Source: an uncultured Eubacteriales bacterium (GTDB lineage Bacteria > Bacillota > Clostridia > UBA1381). Taken from it: DNA of 16,897 nucleotides. The notes beneath the pieces were generated by a model. It saw nothing but the letters and a program-made list of their open reading frames with translations. It did not search any database and was not told the DNA's origin. Each line of letters starts with the position of its first letter. The stretch's first letter is position 1. This document shows, in pieces, positions 1-7,841 of the stretch. The translations under genes and the position numbers were made by a program. The stretch spans positions 1-16,897 of the forward strand of contig CAJKHT010000060.1 of assembly GCA_905199755.1 (NCBI GenBank). The letters are read 5' to 3'.

Positions 1-127
1 ATTATAAAAATAATTTAACATATTTTTTTTAATATTCACAAAAACTTATTATTTACGCTCAAAAAAATTCATGGTTTTTTTATCCATTATGTGAAAATAA
101 TTTTAGTGTGATTGTGCAACTTTTTAA
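1..127. other. AT-rich intergenic start of window
   Basis: No gene, RNA or terminator can be supported here. The stretch is very AT-rich, with runs of A and T, and precedes the promoter of the SLH-domain gene. Only short frames with no ribosome binding site are present. Confidence 0.6.
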
Positions 128-156
128 TTGACTAACAAATAAAACCATGTTATAAT
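128..156 (+). promoter_or_regulatory. Sigma-A promoter of the SLH gene, extended -10
   Basis: The -35 box TTGACT (128-133) and the -10 box TATAAT (151-156) are separated by exactly 17 bp. TG one base upstream of the -10 box gives an extended -10 element. The start codon follows about 40 nt downstream. The near-consensus form predicts strong constitutive expression, as is common for surface-layer proteins. Confidence 0.8.
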
Positions 157-197
157 ATACATACATGTTGCTATAAAGTATGAAAGGAAGTAAAGAC

Positions 198-3100
198 ATG
201 AAAAAATTAATTTCACTTGCAGCAGCTGTGGTAATGCTTGTAACATCGGCATTTTCGGGTACCGTTTTTGCGGCGTACACCGATGTTGCCGAGAACAACC
301 GGTATTCAAAAGCGATAACAACGCTGTCGAAGCTGGGCGTTATCAACGGCTATGAGGACGGTACATTCAAACCGGACGGCTCTATAACAAGAGCGGAATT
401 TACAAAAATAGTTACTTATACGCTGGGACTGAGCGAGCTTAAAACAGAGCCTAAGGAATTCAGCGATATAAGCGAGCATTGGGCAAGATACAATATCAAA
501 ACCGCATATGACCAGGGCATAATCAACGGTTTTGAGGACGGCACTTTCCGTCCCGATGAAAACGTTACATACGAGCAGGCATTAAAGATGGTTGTATGTA
601 CGCTGGGTTACGGTTCGTTTGCCGAGGCAGCCGGCGGATACCCGCAGGGTTACCAGACACAGGCTGCGGCACTTGACCTGACAAAATCGATTACAGGTCT
701 CGGATATGACCAGCCGGCTTCAAGAGGTGCTATAGCACAGGTTGTTTACAACGCTCTTGAGGTTGAAACAAAGAAGCTTGACGGAACCACATGGGTTTCA
801 TCGGGCAAAAACCTTTTGAACGATTACCTCGGCGTAAAGAAGTTCAAGGGTGAAATGGCAGGCGTTGAGGATTACGTTACCGGTAACTGCCACGGTGCAC
901 TGTTAAAAGGTCAGATGCAGATGGTTAACGTAAACGATACCTCTGATTACATAACAATGGATTATACCGAATATACCTCAAACATTACCGATGTAAGCAA
1001 GCTTCTCGGCAAGATGATAACGGTATATTACAGACAGAAGAATGAAGCGGACGATGCATATCTGGTTATTATTGATGATGAAACAACAAAGAATACCGAG
1101 TATGTTATAAAGTCCGATGACCTTGACAGCTTCAGCTCATCCGCAATTAAGTATTTTGAAGAGGGTACGAATGCGTCAAAGAGCGTTAAGTTCGATCTTG
1201 ACAAGGTTACCGTAAGATATAACGGCAAAACCGTAAGCAAGTCGGGAACAAAGCTCAGAAATAAGTCATACACAAGCAAGGATAACGAATTTACATCGGA
1301 ATACAGCTTCGAAAATGCACTGAGCGCATGGCTTTCGCCCAGCAGCGCAAACTTCATTTACGGTGACGTTATTCTGACAGACAGAGAGTCGGACGGCACG
1401 GTTGACGATATTCAGATTAACGATTATCAGACAATGGTTGCTCTGAAAACTCCGTCAACAAGTGATTATAAAATCACGGACAAGCTTAAGACCGGTAATT
1501 CACTCATTCTGAATCCGGATTCTACAGTATACACCTACACAATCGTTAAGGACGGCAAGCAGATTCCCGTTACCTCGATTGCGGCAAACGACGTTATTCT
1601 GTACGCAGAAAGCATTGACAAGGATTTGTACACCGTATATGCATCAAATGCAAAGATAACAGGTACAATCACATCGATAAATGAGGCTGACAACAGCATT
1701 ACAATCGACAATAAGGAATATAAGCTCGGCGAAAGCTGCGCGGATTATATCAAGACAAAGCAGGGTGAAACACTTTCATCCGGTCAGAGCGCAACATTCT
1801 ATGTGGACAAGTATAACACGCTTGTATACGGCGAGGTTGCGGCGGCAAAGGAAAATCCGTATGCATATATCACAAACGCATATCAGGAGGACGGCTCGGA
1901 GTCATATTGCATTATGGCATTCTGCCCGTCAAAAACTTCAAGCGTTACAAGCTACAAGCTGAAGAATAAGGTTTCCTTAAACGGTCAGAGCATTTCGGCT
2001 TCGAAAGCGGTTGAAGAGCTTGAAAAGACAGCTGCATACAGCAACAGCGATATAGATAAGCAGAAAGATGTTTACAAATCGGCAAGCAAGTACAACAAAG
2101 CGGATTCCGCATATAAATATTCGCAGCTGGCGCGTCTTGAATTCGGCAGCGACGGAACCGTCACGGGTATCATAACAATGGAATCGGCTGATATTGAATC
2201 AACCAACGAAAGCAAGAGCAAGATTGCTCTCGGCAAGGAGCTTGCCGCATACAGCTATACATCAAGCAGCTTCACGCTTAATAGACAGACACAGTTCTCA
2301 ATTAACTCGTCAACATTAATAATATATGTTCCGGGTAACAGAGCAAAGGCGGATTTCGCAAAGAAAACCTCAGGCTCAACCTTTACATCAACCGAAACAT
2401 ACTATGTTGAGGCTTATGACATAAGCGCATCAAAGTATGCGGGTGTGGTACTTCTCTACGGTTCAAGCGGTTCGTCAACGGAAGTATCAAAGACAACAGA
2501 CTTCTCAATCGTAGCTAAGACACCGTCTGTATATTACGATAAAAATTCAGACGAAAACCGTCAGCAGCTTACGGTATTTGCAGGTACAAGCAATGCCGAA
2601 AAGGATTGGGTAACCCAGGATAACGATACATTCTCAGACAGTGAGGTCGGTGACGTTATTCAGTTTGCATTCGATCAGGACAGATACATTTTCGACAGAG
2701 TAAACTGCATTAAGTTCACAGATATAGCAGAAGTGCTTGACGGAAAGACAACCGGCGGTGCTAAGTATAACTGGAACGAGGAACAGGAGCCTTCGGAGGA
2801 TAACAACATGCAGTCATACAAGTTTGACTACAGATTCAAGAAGGCAGGCACTTCAAACGATGAAACATACGCAAGCTCAACACTCGGAACGGTTCCGTAT
2901 TCAAGAGCATCTATGTTCAACGTAATGCAGGTTCTTGATGACGATAACAAGATTTACGTTACAAAGAACGGTTTTGACGCAGACGGAAATCTTTTAAATG
3001 AAGATGATTATGAGGAATATACAATTTCTTCAACAACAAAGTTCATTCGTATGGAATCGAACAGAAAGAGTTTCTCACCGTATGCAGAGGAAACAGAAAC

Positions 3101-3212
3101 AGACTTCACCTTTAAAGACCTTAAGGACGCTAAGAACTACGGAGCAGACTGCTCAAAGGTTCTTATCACAAGCTTAAGAGGAGTTGCAAGACTGATAGTT
3201 GTTTATAACTGA
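198..3212 (+). CDS. Secreted SLH-domain surface protein, 1004 aa
   Basis: This is a cell-envelope protein anchored by S-layer homology domains, which in this family bind pyruvylated secondary cell-wall polymer. The start at 198 is chosen because AAAGGAAG lies 7 nt upstream; the in-frame ATG at 180 lies upstream of that site. Residues 1-26 form a signal peptide (MKK, a hydrophobic core, VFA-A cleavage). SLH repeat 1 is about residues 27-77 and repeat 2 about 88-137, both with the hallmark ING[YF]EDGTF[KR]PD. A degenerate repeat 3 (about 145-188) has the TRAE-like motif replaced by SRGA. The remaining roughly 800 residues are rich in Ser, Thr, Lys, Asp and Tyr with no catalytic motif I recognise, and no membrane segment or LPXTG signal is seen. 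The gene stands alone between a strong promoter and a strong terminator. It may be a major S-layer or adhesion protein, but the ectodomain function is unknown. Confidence 0.88.
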   Translation: MKKLISLAAAVVMLVTSAFSGTVFAAYTDVAENNRYSKAITTLSKLGVINGYEDGTFKPDGSITRAEFTKIVTYTLGLSELKTEPKEFSDISEHWARYNIKTAYDQGIINGFEDGTFRPDENVTYEQALKMVVCTLGYGSFAEAAGGYPQGYQTQAAALDLTKSITGLGYDQPASRGAIAQVVYNALEVETKKLDGTTWVSSGKNLLNDYLGVKKFKGEMAGVEDYVTGNCHGALLKGQMQMVNVNDTSDYITMDYTEYTSNITDVSKLLGKMITVYYRQKNEADDAYLVIIDDETTKNTEYVIKSDDLDSFSSSAIKYFEEGTNASKSVKFDLDKVTVRYNGKTVSKSGTKLRNKSYTSKDNEFTSEYSFENALSAWLSPSSANFIYGDVILTDRESDGTVDDIQINDYQTMVALKTPSTSDYKITDKLKTGNSLILNPDSTVYTYTIVKDGKQIPVTSIAANDVILYAESIDKDLYTVYASNAKITGTITSINEADNSITIDNKEYKLGESCADYIKTKQGETLSSGQSATFYVDKYNTLVYGEVAAAKENPYAYITNAYQEDGSESYCIMAFCPSKTSSVTSYKLKNKVSLNGQSISASKAVEELEKTAAYSNSDIDKQKDVYKSASKYNKADSAYKYSQLARLEFGSDGTVTGIITMESADIESTNESKSKIALGKELAAYSYTSSSFTLNRQTQFSINSSTLIIYVPGNRAKADFAKKTSGSTFTSTETYYVEAYDISASKYAGVVLLYGSSGSSTEVSKTTDFSIVAKTPSVYYDKNSDENRQQLTVFAGTSNAEKDWVTQDNDTFSDSEVGDVIQFAFDQDRYIFDRVNCIKFTDIAEVLDGKTTGGAKYNWNEEQEPSEDNNMQSYKFDYRFKKAGTSNDETYASSTLGTVPYSRASMFNVMQVLDDDNKIYVTKNGFDADGNLLNEDDYEEYTISSTTKFIRMESNRKSFSPYAEETETDFTFKDLKDAKNYGADCSKVLITSLRGVARLIVVYN

Positions 3213-3222
3213 TAAGTAATAT

Positions 3223-3255
3223 AAAAATACCGGCGCATGGTGCGCCGGTATTTTT
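3223..3255. terminator. Bidirectional intrinsic terminator
   Basis: A near-perfect hairpin has the core ACCGGCGCA / TGCGCCGGT, extended by an A-run on the left and a T-run on the right, and a 3-nt loop at 3238-3240. It lies 10 nt after the SLH stop codon and 9 nt after the stop of the convergent alpha-galactosidase gene. With U-tracts on both strands it can end both transcripts. Confidence 0.9.
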
Positions 3256-3264
3256 TCAGTTTTT

Positions 3265-5406
3265 TTATTTTTGTTTTACAAGATGCATTACAAATGATGC
3301 AAAGTCATTTCTGTCAAACACGCATTCGATGCCCTTGTACATAAGCTCGTCACCGCCGTAAACAATTCCGCTTTCCTTGTCGAGATAATCTGCGTCTGCA
3401 TCAAGTCCCGTAAGTCTCAGCACAGCTTCGTAACCTACCTGCGACAAAATGCGGCAGCTCATTACGAATGCCTCCGATTTATCCTTTGACACAATCTCCC
3501 ATGTACAAAGATTGCTGTCATACGGATTTTCAACTCTGTACAAATCTCCGTAAGGAATAAACCTTCTGAGCTCCTTAAAGCGTACAATCTGCTCTTTTAT
3601 TTCTTCAAATTCCTCGTCCGAAACCTTGGTTATATCAAGCTCATAGCCGAATGTACCGCTGTAAGCAACATTTGCACGGGTTTTGAGCGGTGTTATTCTT
3701 CCGTTCTGATGATTGGGCGATGCTGTGACGTGTGCGCCCATTGCCGAAGTCGGATAACCCATTGATGTCGAGTACTGTATTTTCAGTCTTGATGCGGCGT
3801 CCGAGTTGTCGCTCGTCCAGATTTGCGGCATGTATGCGAGAACGCCCATGTCAAATCTTCCGCCGCCGCCTGCGCAGCCCTCAAAAAGTATATCGGGGAA
3901 ACGCTCCGTTATTGCGGACATTATTTTATAAAATCCCAGTATGTATTTGTGATTGTAGGAATCGCACGGCATATCGGTCATCTGTCTGTTCATATCCCAT
4001 TTTACATACGATATGTTTGCGCTTGCCAGAATTTTCGACACAGCCTCGATTGCATATTCGCATACGTCGTCACGGCTTAAATCCAGAATATACTGGTTGC
4101 GCTTCTGAATGGGTGTTCTGCCCGGAACGCTTATTGCCCAGTCGGGATGCGCTCTGTAAAGGTCGGAGTCGGGACTTATCATTTCAGGCTCAAACCAAAG
4201 TCCGAAGCTCATTCCCAAAGCATTTATCTTATCTGCCAGTCCGTCTATTCCGTTAGGCAGCTTTCTCTTGTCGGGAATCCAGTCGCCGAGAGAGCAGTCG
4301 TCATTGTCGCGCTTTCCGAACCAGCCGTCGTCAAGCACAAACAGCTCTACGCCCGCTTCCTTTGCACGCTTTGCAATAGCGAGCAGCTTTTCTTCATTAA
4401 AATCGAAGTATGTACCCTCCCAGTTGTTTATAAGCACGGGGCGCTCCTTATGCGTCCATGTGCTGCGGCAGAGATTGCTGCGAACCAAATCGGCAAGCTC
4501 TCTCGATATGCCGCCTATGCCGCAATCCGAAAAACACATAATGCTCTGCGGTGTTTCAAATTCGTCACCGCCGTTAAGCTCCCAGTCAAATCCAAACGGG
4601 TTTATTCCCTGCAATATTCTGATGTTTTTATTGTTATCGCTCATAACGCATGTTGAATGGTTTCCGCTGTATACAAGCGACATGGAATATACGTTTCCGC
4701 TGTTTTCCGTTGCATCGCTGTCGGCAATCATAACAAACGGATTCATGTTATGTCCGCTCGGCCCGCGCATGTTTGATACGTTATTTTCCATGCCCTCGGT
4801 AATATGAATTCTTGTAAAATTACGCTCTCTTGCCCATGAACCGGGGAAGTAAATGAGGTCATGGCTGCCGCTCCTTAATTCAAGTGTCGAGCTGTATGCG
4901 GATTTAAGCTCAAGCTTTTTATCCGATGTGTTGACGAATTTCACGTTTCTCGCGATAATGTTGTATTCGTCAAATACCGTGTAGCAAAGGATAATTTCAA
5001 GTCCCGTAACCTCGTCCGCAAGCGTTATTTCAAGAGTCTTAGCATTGGCATTTCCCTTAATTACCGACGGCATGCCCTTTATTTCCGATACACCGTCTTT
5101 TATTATATAATCCTTGTACAACGGGTTTGAAATGCTGTTTCCGTCCGAATTTTTTACCCGGTATGCCGGTGTGTGCAAGTCGCAATATCCGTAATCGGAG
5201 TATTCCGGCATATAACGTTCATAAACCCCGTCATCCGCACATACAAGCGTATTGTCAAGCGTGTTAAAGCTTGTTTTGTAGTTTTCGTTTACTCTGATTT
5301 TCTTTCCGTAATATGAGTGAACAAGCGTACCGTCACCGCCTATCGCAATAACGTAGCTTATATTTTTTCCCTCAAGATGAAAGAAGCTTCCTGTTTTGGT
5401 TATCAT
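3265..5406 (-). CDS. Alpha-galactosidase, glycoside hydrolase family 36
   Basis: This enzyme should hydrolyse alpha-1,6-galactosyl ends of raffinose-family sugars, melibiose or galactomannan by a retaining mechanism. At 713 aa it matches the usual GH36 length. The N-terminal beta-sandwich spans roughly residues 1-310 and the (beta/alpha)8 barrel roughly 320-640. Visible motifs are LDDGWFGKR (358-366), GLWFEPEM (402-409), YVKWDMNR (467-474, nucleophile Asp471), FEGCAGGGGRFD (508-519) and WTSDNSDA (530-537, acid/base Asp533). Roles are assigned from the family. There is no signal peptide, so it should act in the cytoplasm on imported oligosaccharides. The start is supported by GGGAGGA at 5412-5418. 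No sugar transporter or regulator gene adjoins it. The gene converges on the SLH gene and has its own promoter. Confidence 0.93.
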   Translation of the reverse strand: MITKTGSFFHLEGKNISYVIAIGGDGTLVHSYYGKKIRVNENYKTSFNTLDNTLVCADDGVYERYMPEYSDYGYCDLHTPAYRVKNSDGNSISNPLYKDYIIKDGVSEIKGMPSVIKGNANAKTLEITLADEVTGLEIILCYTVFDEYNIIARNVKFVNTSDKKLELKSAYSSTLELRSGSHDLIYFPGSWARERNFTRIHITEGMENNVSNMRGPSGHNMNPFVMIADSDATENSGNVYSMSLVYSGNHSTCVMSDNNKNIRILQGINPFGFDWELNGGDEFETPQSIMCFSDCGIGGISRELADLVRSNLCRSTWTHKERPVLINNWEGTYFDFNEEKLLAIAKRAKEAGVELFVLDDGWFGKRDNDDCSLGDWIPDKRKLPNGIDGLADKINALGMSFGLWFEPEMISPDSDLYRAHPDWAISVPGRTPIQKRNQYILDLSRDDVCEYAIEAVSKILASANISYVKWDMNRQMTDMPCDSYNHKYILGFYKIMSAITERFPDILFEGCAGGGGRFDMGVLAYMPQIWTSDNSDAASRLKIQYSTSMGYPTSAMGAHVTASPNHQNGRITPLKTRANVAYSGTFGYELDITKVSDEEFEEIKEQIVRFKELRRFIPYGDLYRVENPYDSNLCTWEIVSKDKSEAFVMSCRILSQVGYEAVLRLTGLDADADYLDKESGIVYGGDELMYKGIECVFDRNDFASFVMHLVKQK

Positions 5407-5440
5407 AATATTCCTCCCTTAATATTCATTCAATAAATTT

Positions 5441-5469
5441 ATTATAACATTCTTTGTTTTTAAACACAA
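5441..5469 (-). promoter_or_regulatory. Promoter of the alpha-galactosidase gene
   Basis: On the minus strand a -10 box TATAAT (5441-5446) with an extended TG is preceded, after 17 bp, by TTGTGT (5464-5469). The ribosome binding site lies about 25 nt downstream. The imperfect -35 box fits a sugar-regulated gene, but no convincing operator or CRE site was identified. Confidence 0.6.
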
Positions 5470-5551
5470 TATTAAGTTTACACCCAAACAACATTAAAAA
5501 ACAGATTTTATATAAAAATATCACCATTTTTTTACTGCATATCCGCCGCTC

Positions 5552-5580
5552 TTGACATAAGCGGTATTTTGTGATAAAAT
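5552..5580 (+). promoter_or_regulatory. Sigma-A promoter of the tcdA leader
   Basis: A consensus TTGACA (5552-5557), a 17-bp spacer and TAAAAT (5575-5580) predict transcription from about 5587. The resulting transcript has an untranslated leader of about 180 nt before tcdA, which contains the structured element at 5621-5726. Confidence 0.75.
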
Positions 5581-5620
5581 GCACATTAAATCAGTAGGCT
5601 TTAAAGTATTTACGGAGGAA

Positions 5621-5726
5621 AAGTCTGAATAAAATCGCCCATAGCACTACTTTTTGCTCGGGGCGGTACAAACGTACAGCACCGCTCGCTGCAAAGCAGC
5701 ACTCTGAACGATTTTCTTTCAGACTT
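5621..5726 (+). ncRNA. Structured 106-nt leader element before tcdA
   Basis: The ends are complementary: AAGTCTGAA-T-AAAATCG (5621-5637) pairs with CGATTTT-CT-TTCAGACTT (5709-5726), giving about 16 bp with a small internal loop. Inside are three further hairpins: AGCA/TGCT (5643-5658), GCGGT/ACCGC (5663-5685) and GCTGC-AAA-GCAGC (5688-5700). The predicted fold is therefore a multi-branch junction closed by a long stem. The 10-mer CGTACAGCAC occurs inside (5673-5682) and again just before the tcdA ribosome binding site (5738-5747). No U-run follows, so it is not a simple terminator. It could be a cis-regulatory RNA or a small inverted-repeat element. I do not recognise it as a known class. Confidence 0.45.
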
Positions 5727-5767
5727 AAGTTTTGTGCCGTACAGCACGGAAAGGAATGGTTATAAAA

Positions 5768-6532
5768 ATGCTAAACCAATTTTCAAGAACGGAGCTTCTG
5801 TTCGGTAAAGAAGCAATGCAGAAATTAGCGTCCGCACGCGTAGCGGTGTTCGGTATAGGCGGTGTGGGCGGATTCACGGTCGAGGCGCTTGCGCGAAGCG
5901 GTGTGGGCGCAATAGATTTGATAGATGATGATAAGGTATGCCTTACAAATATAAACCGTCAGATTATCGCGCTCAGAAGTACGGTGGGTAAATATAAGGT
6001 TGATGTAGCGGAGGAGCGCCTTAAAGGTATCAATCCCGATATAAAAATAAACACATACAAAACCTTTTACACTCCCGAAACCGCGGATTTGTTTGATTTT
6101 ACGCAATACGATTACGTTGTTGACGCAATTGACACCGTAACCGGCAAAATAGAGCTTGCGGTAAATGCGCAGAAATCGGGTACTCCGATTATCAGCTCGA
6201 TGGGTGCCGGAAACAAGCTGAACCCCGAAAAATTTGAGGTGGCGGATATTTACGAAACCTCGGTTTGTCCGCTTGCGCGCGTTATGCGCCGCGAGCTGAA
6301 AAGCCGCGGAATAAAGCGGCTTAAGGTTGTGTATTCAAAGGAAAAAGCGCTTACCCCCATTGATGACATGGCAATAAGCTGCAAGGAGAATTGCATCTGT
6401 CCGCCGGGTACACAGCGCAAATGCACCGCGCGCCGTCAGGTGCCGGGCAGCACCGCGTTTGTGCCGTCCGTTGCCGGACTGATTATTGCGGGCGAGGTTA
6501 TAAAGGATATTACCGGCGTGCGCAACGATTGA
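5768..6532 (+). CDS. tcdA: tRNA threonylcarbamoyladenosine dehydratase TcdA
   Basis: This E1-like (ThiF/MoeB/HesA) enzyme uses ATP to cyclise N6-threonylcarbamoyladenosine at position 37 of ANN-decoding tRNAs to ct6A. The 254-residue protein shows the nucleotide-binding GIGGVGG (29-35), the D-x-V-x-L-x-N-x-NRQ segment (55-65), DAIDTVTGK (119-127), SSMGAGNKLNP (143-153) and the C-terminal STAFVPSVAGLIIAGEVIKD. A cluster of cysteines (205, 209, 211, 219) precedes the C-terminal segment. Similar cysteines occur in some Firmicute homologs as I recall, so no special role is claimed. The ATG at 5768 is preferred because FSRTELLFG then sits at the usual N-terminal position. GGAAAGGA ends 12 nt upstream, and the ATG at 5756 is almost fused to that site. 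Expression comes from the promoter at 5552. Confidence 0.92.
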   Translation: MLNQFSRTELLFGKEAMQKLASARVAVFGIGGVGGFTVEALARSGVGAIDLIDDDKVCLTNINRQIIALRSTVGKYKVDVAEERLKGINPDIKINTYKTFYTPETADLFDFTQYDYVVDAIDTVTGKIELAVNAQKSGTPIISSMGAGNKLNPEKFEVADIYETSVCPLARVMRRELKSRGIKRLKVVYSKEKALTPIDDMAISCKENCICPPGTQRKCTARRQVPGSTAFVPSVAGLIIAGEVIKDITGVRND

Positions 6533-6557
6533 CTTTTTCTGTGAGGAATTGTATAAT
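6529..6557 (+). promoter_or_regulatory. Sigma-A promoter of the trehalase gene
   Basis: TTGACT (6529-6534), a 17-bp spacer and TATAAT (6552-6557) form a near-perfect promoter. The -35 box overlaps the tcdA stop codon (6530-6532), so the trehalase-like gene can be transcribed independently as well as by read-through. Confidence 0.8.
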
Positions 6558-6590
6558 ACAGGTAGTACATTATGGGGAGACTGACGCAAT

Positions 6591-7796
6591 ATGAATAAAA
6601 CGGAACGATTTATAAAAGACGGCTGGAGGGAATGTGTGCGCGAAAACCGCGAGGACAGCGGTACGCTTATAGGCTTGCCGTATCCCTACACCGTTCCTGC
6701 AAAAGGACATTTTGAAGAAATCTATTATTGGGATACATATTTCACAAACTGCGGTCTGCTGCTTGACGGATTTGCGGAGCTTGCAAAAAACAACACCGAT
6801 AATCTGCTGTATATGGCGGATAAATACGGGTTTGTGCCGAACGGGAACAGAACGTATTATCTCACGCGCTCACAGCCGCCGTTTCTGTCGGAAATGGTGA
6901 AAGACATATACATGGATATGCCTGATAAGGAATGGCTTAAAAACGCGTACAAAACGCTTGAAAAGGAATATTCTTTCTGGATGACGAAGCGTATTTCGCC
7001 AATAGGTCTCAATGTTTACGGAACTCATGCGCCGAGGGAGAATATAATTTCCGCAGCCGAGGAAATGACAAAAAGAACGGGAATTACTGCGGCGGACGAT
7101 GAAAAATACAATCTCGGCAGACATATTCAGGGTGTCTGCGAGAGCGGCTGGGATATAACCGCAAGATGGGGACTTGAGATTTTTAATTATGCGCCTGTTG
7201 ACCTTAATTCGCTCATGTATCGGTTTGAAAAGAACATGGAATATTTTTCACGTGAGCTTTGTAACCAAAAAGCGGAGGAATGGAACAAAAAGTCCGAAAC
7301 GCGGCTGGAGCTTATGAACAGGTATCTTGTTAAGGACGGCTTGTTTTGGGATTATAATTTTGCCGCAAAAACGCACAGCAGCGTATTTTCCGCGGCATCT
7401 CTGTATCCGCTTTACGTAAAGGCGGCATCAGACAATCAGGCGGCTGCCGCAAAGGAAAATCTCGGCAGACTTGAAGAAGAATACGGTATATCGGCCACCG
7501 AAAGGAGCGATGCGGACGGAGTGTATCAGTGGGGATACCCGAACGGGTGGCCGTGTCTGCAATATATCGCAGTCAAGGCATTTGATAATTACGGATACAC
7601 CGCGGACGCATTGAGAATTGCAAAAAAATATGTCGGACTTGCCGATGATGTTTTTGAGAAAACGGGAAAGCTTTGGGAAAAGTATAATGTTGTAAAGGGA
7701 TATATCGAGGTAACGAACGAATATGAAATGCCTGCAATGATGGGCTGGAGCGCCGGGGCATATCTTGCCGCAAGGGATTATATAAAGTCAAATTAA
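6591..7796 (+). CDS. GH37 trehalase-family glycosidase, cytoplasmic
   Basis: This is an (alpha/alpha)6-barrel glycosidase of the trehalase family, expected to split alpha,alpha-trehalose (or a close analogue) into glucose. Family landmarks are visible in order: GHFEEIYYWDTYF (39-51), PNGNRTYYLTRSQPP (83-97), ESGWDITARW (184-193, general acid Asp188), QWGYPNGWPCLQ (313-324), LWEKYN (361-366, probable base Glu363) and EYEMPAMMGWSAG (377-389). Catalytic roles are transferred from my recollection of E. coli TreA. At 401 aa it is much shorter than the usual 540-560. It has no signal peptide, and the glycine-rich loop before the last motif is reduced. In the second signature, Gly315 replaces the usual Asp/Asn. 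GGGGAGA at 6574-6580 supports the start. Substrate could differ from trehalose. The gene ends in a convergent terminator. Confidence 0.82.
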   Translation: MNKTERFIKDGWRECVRENREDSGTLIGLPYPYTVPAKGHFEEIYYWDTYFTNCGLLLDGFAELAKNNTDNLLYMADKYGFVPNGNRTYYLTRSQPPFLSEMVKDIYMDMPDKEWLKNAYKTLEKEYSFWMTKRISPIGLNVYGTHAPRENIISAAEEMTKRTGITAADDEKYNLGRHIQGVCESGWDITARWGLEIFNYAPVDLNSLMYRFEKNMEYFSRELCNQKAEEWNKKSETRLELMNRYLVKDGLFWDYNFAAKTHSSVFSAASLYPLYVKAASDNQAAAAKENLGRLEEEYGISATERSDADGVYQWGYPNGWPCLQYIAVKAFDNYGYTADALRIAKKYVGLADDVFEKTGKLWEKYNVVKGYIEVTNEYEMPAMMGWSAGAYLAARDYIKSN

Positions 7797-7840
7797 AAGA
7801 ACAAGGAGCAAAATGAAACCATTTTGCCCCTTGTTCTTTT
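7795..7840. terminator. Convergent bidirectional terminator
   Basis: A 21-bp inverted repeat (7795-7815 against 7820-7840) has a single mismatch and a 4-nt AAAC loop, with A-rich and T-rich outer ends. It begins inside the trehalase stop codon and ends 1 nt before the stop of the oppositely oriented EamA gene, so it serves both. Confidence 0.88.
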
Positions 7841-7841
7841 G

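Noticed and set aside
180..197. Upstream ATG extending the SLH protein by six residues
   Set aside because: The AAAGGAAG ribosome binding site lies between this ATG and the one at 198, and the signal peptide starts naturally with MKK at 198.
3732..4807. Several plus-strand frames of 85-179 codons inside the alpha-galactosidase gene
   Set aside because: They are antisense shadows of a gene with intact catalytic motifs, and their translations show no family features.
5611..5726. Possible RNase P or 6S RNA, suggested by GGAGGAAAAGTC
   Set aside because: The element is only about 106 nt, the other conserved RNase P segments are missing, and the fold is a closed multi-branch junction.
5732..5767. 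TTG or upstream ATG starts for TcdA
   Set aside because: They would place the ribosome binding site inside the coding region and add residues not expected before the conserved FSRTELLFG.
7719..7759. Loss of a catalytic Glu in the trehalase C-terminal motif
   Set aside because: The apparent change (Ala in EYEMPAMMGW) is not at the position I believe to be the catalytic base; that Glu aligns to LWEKYN (Glu363), which is present.
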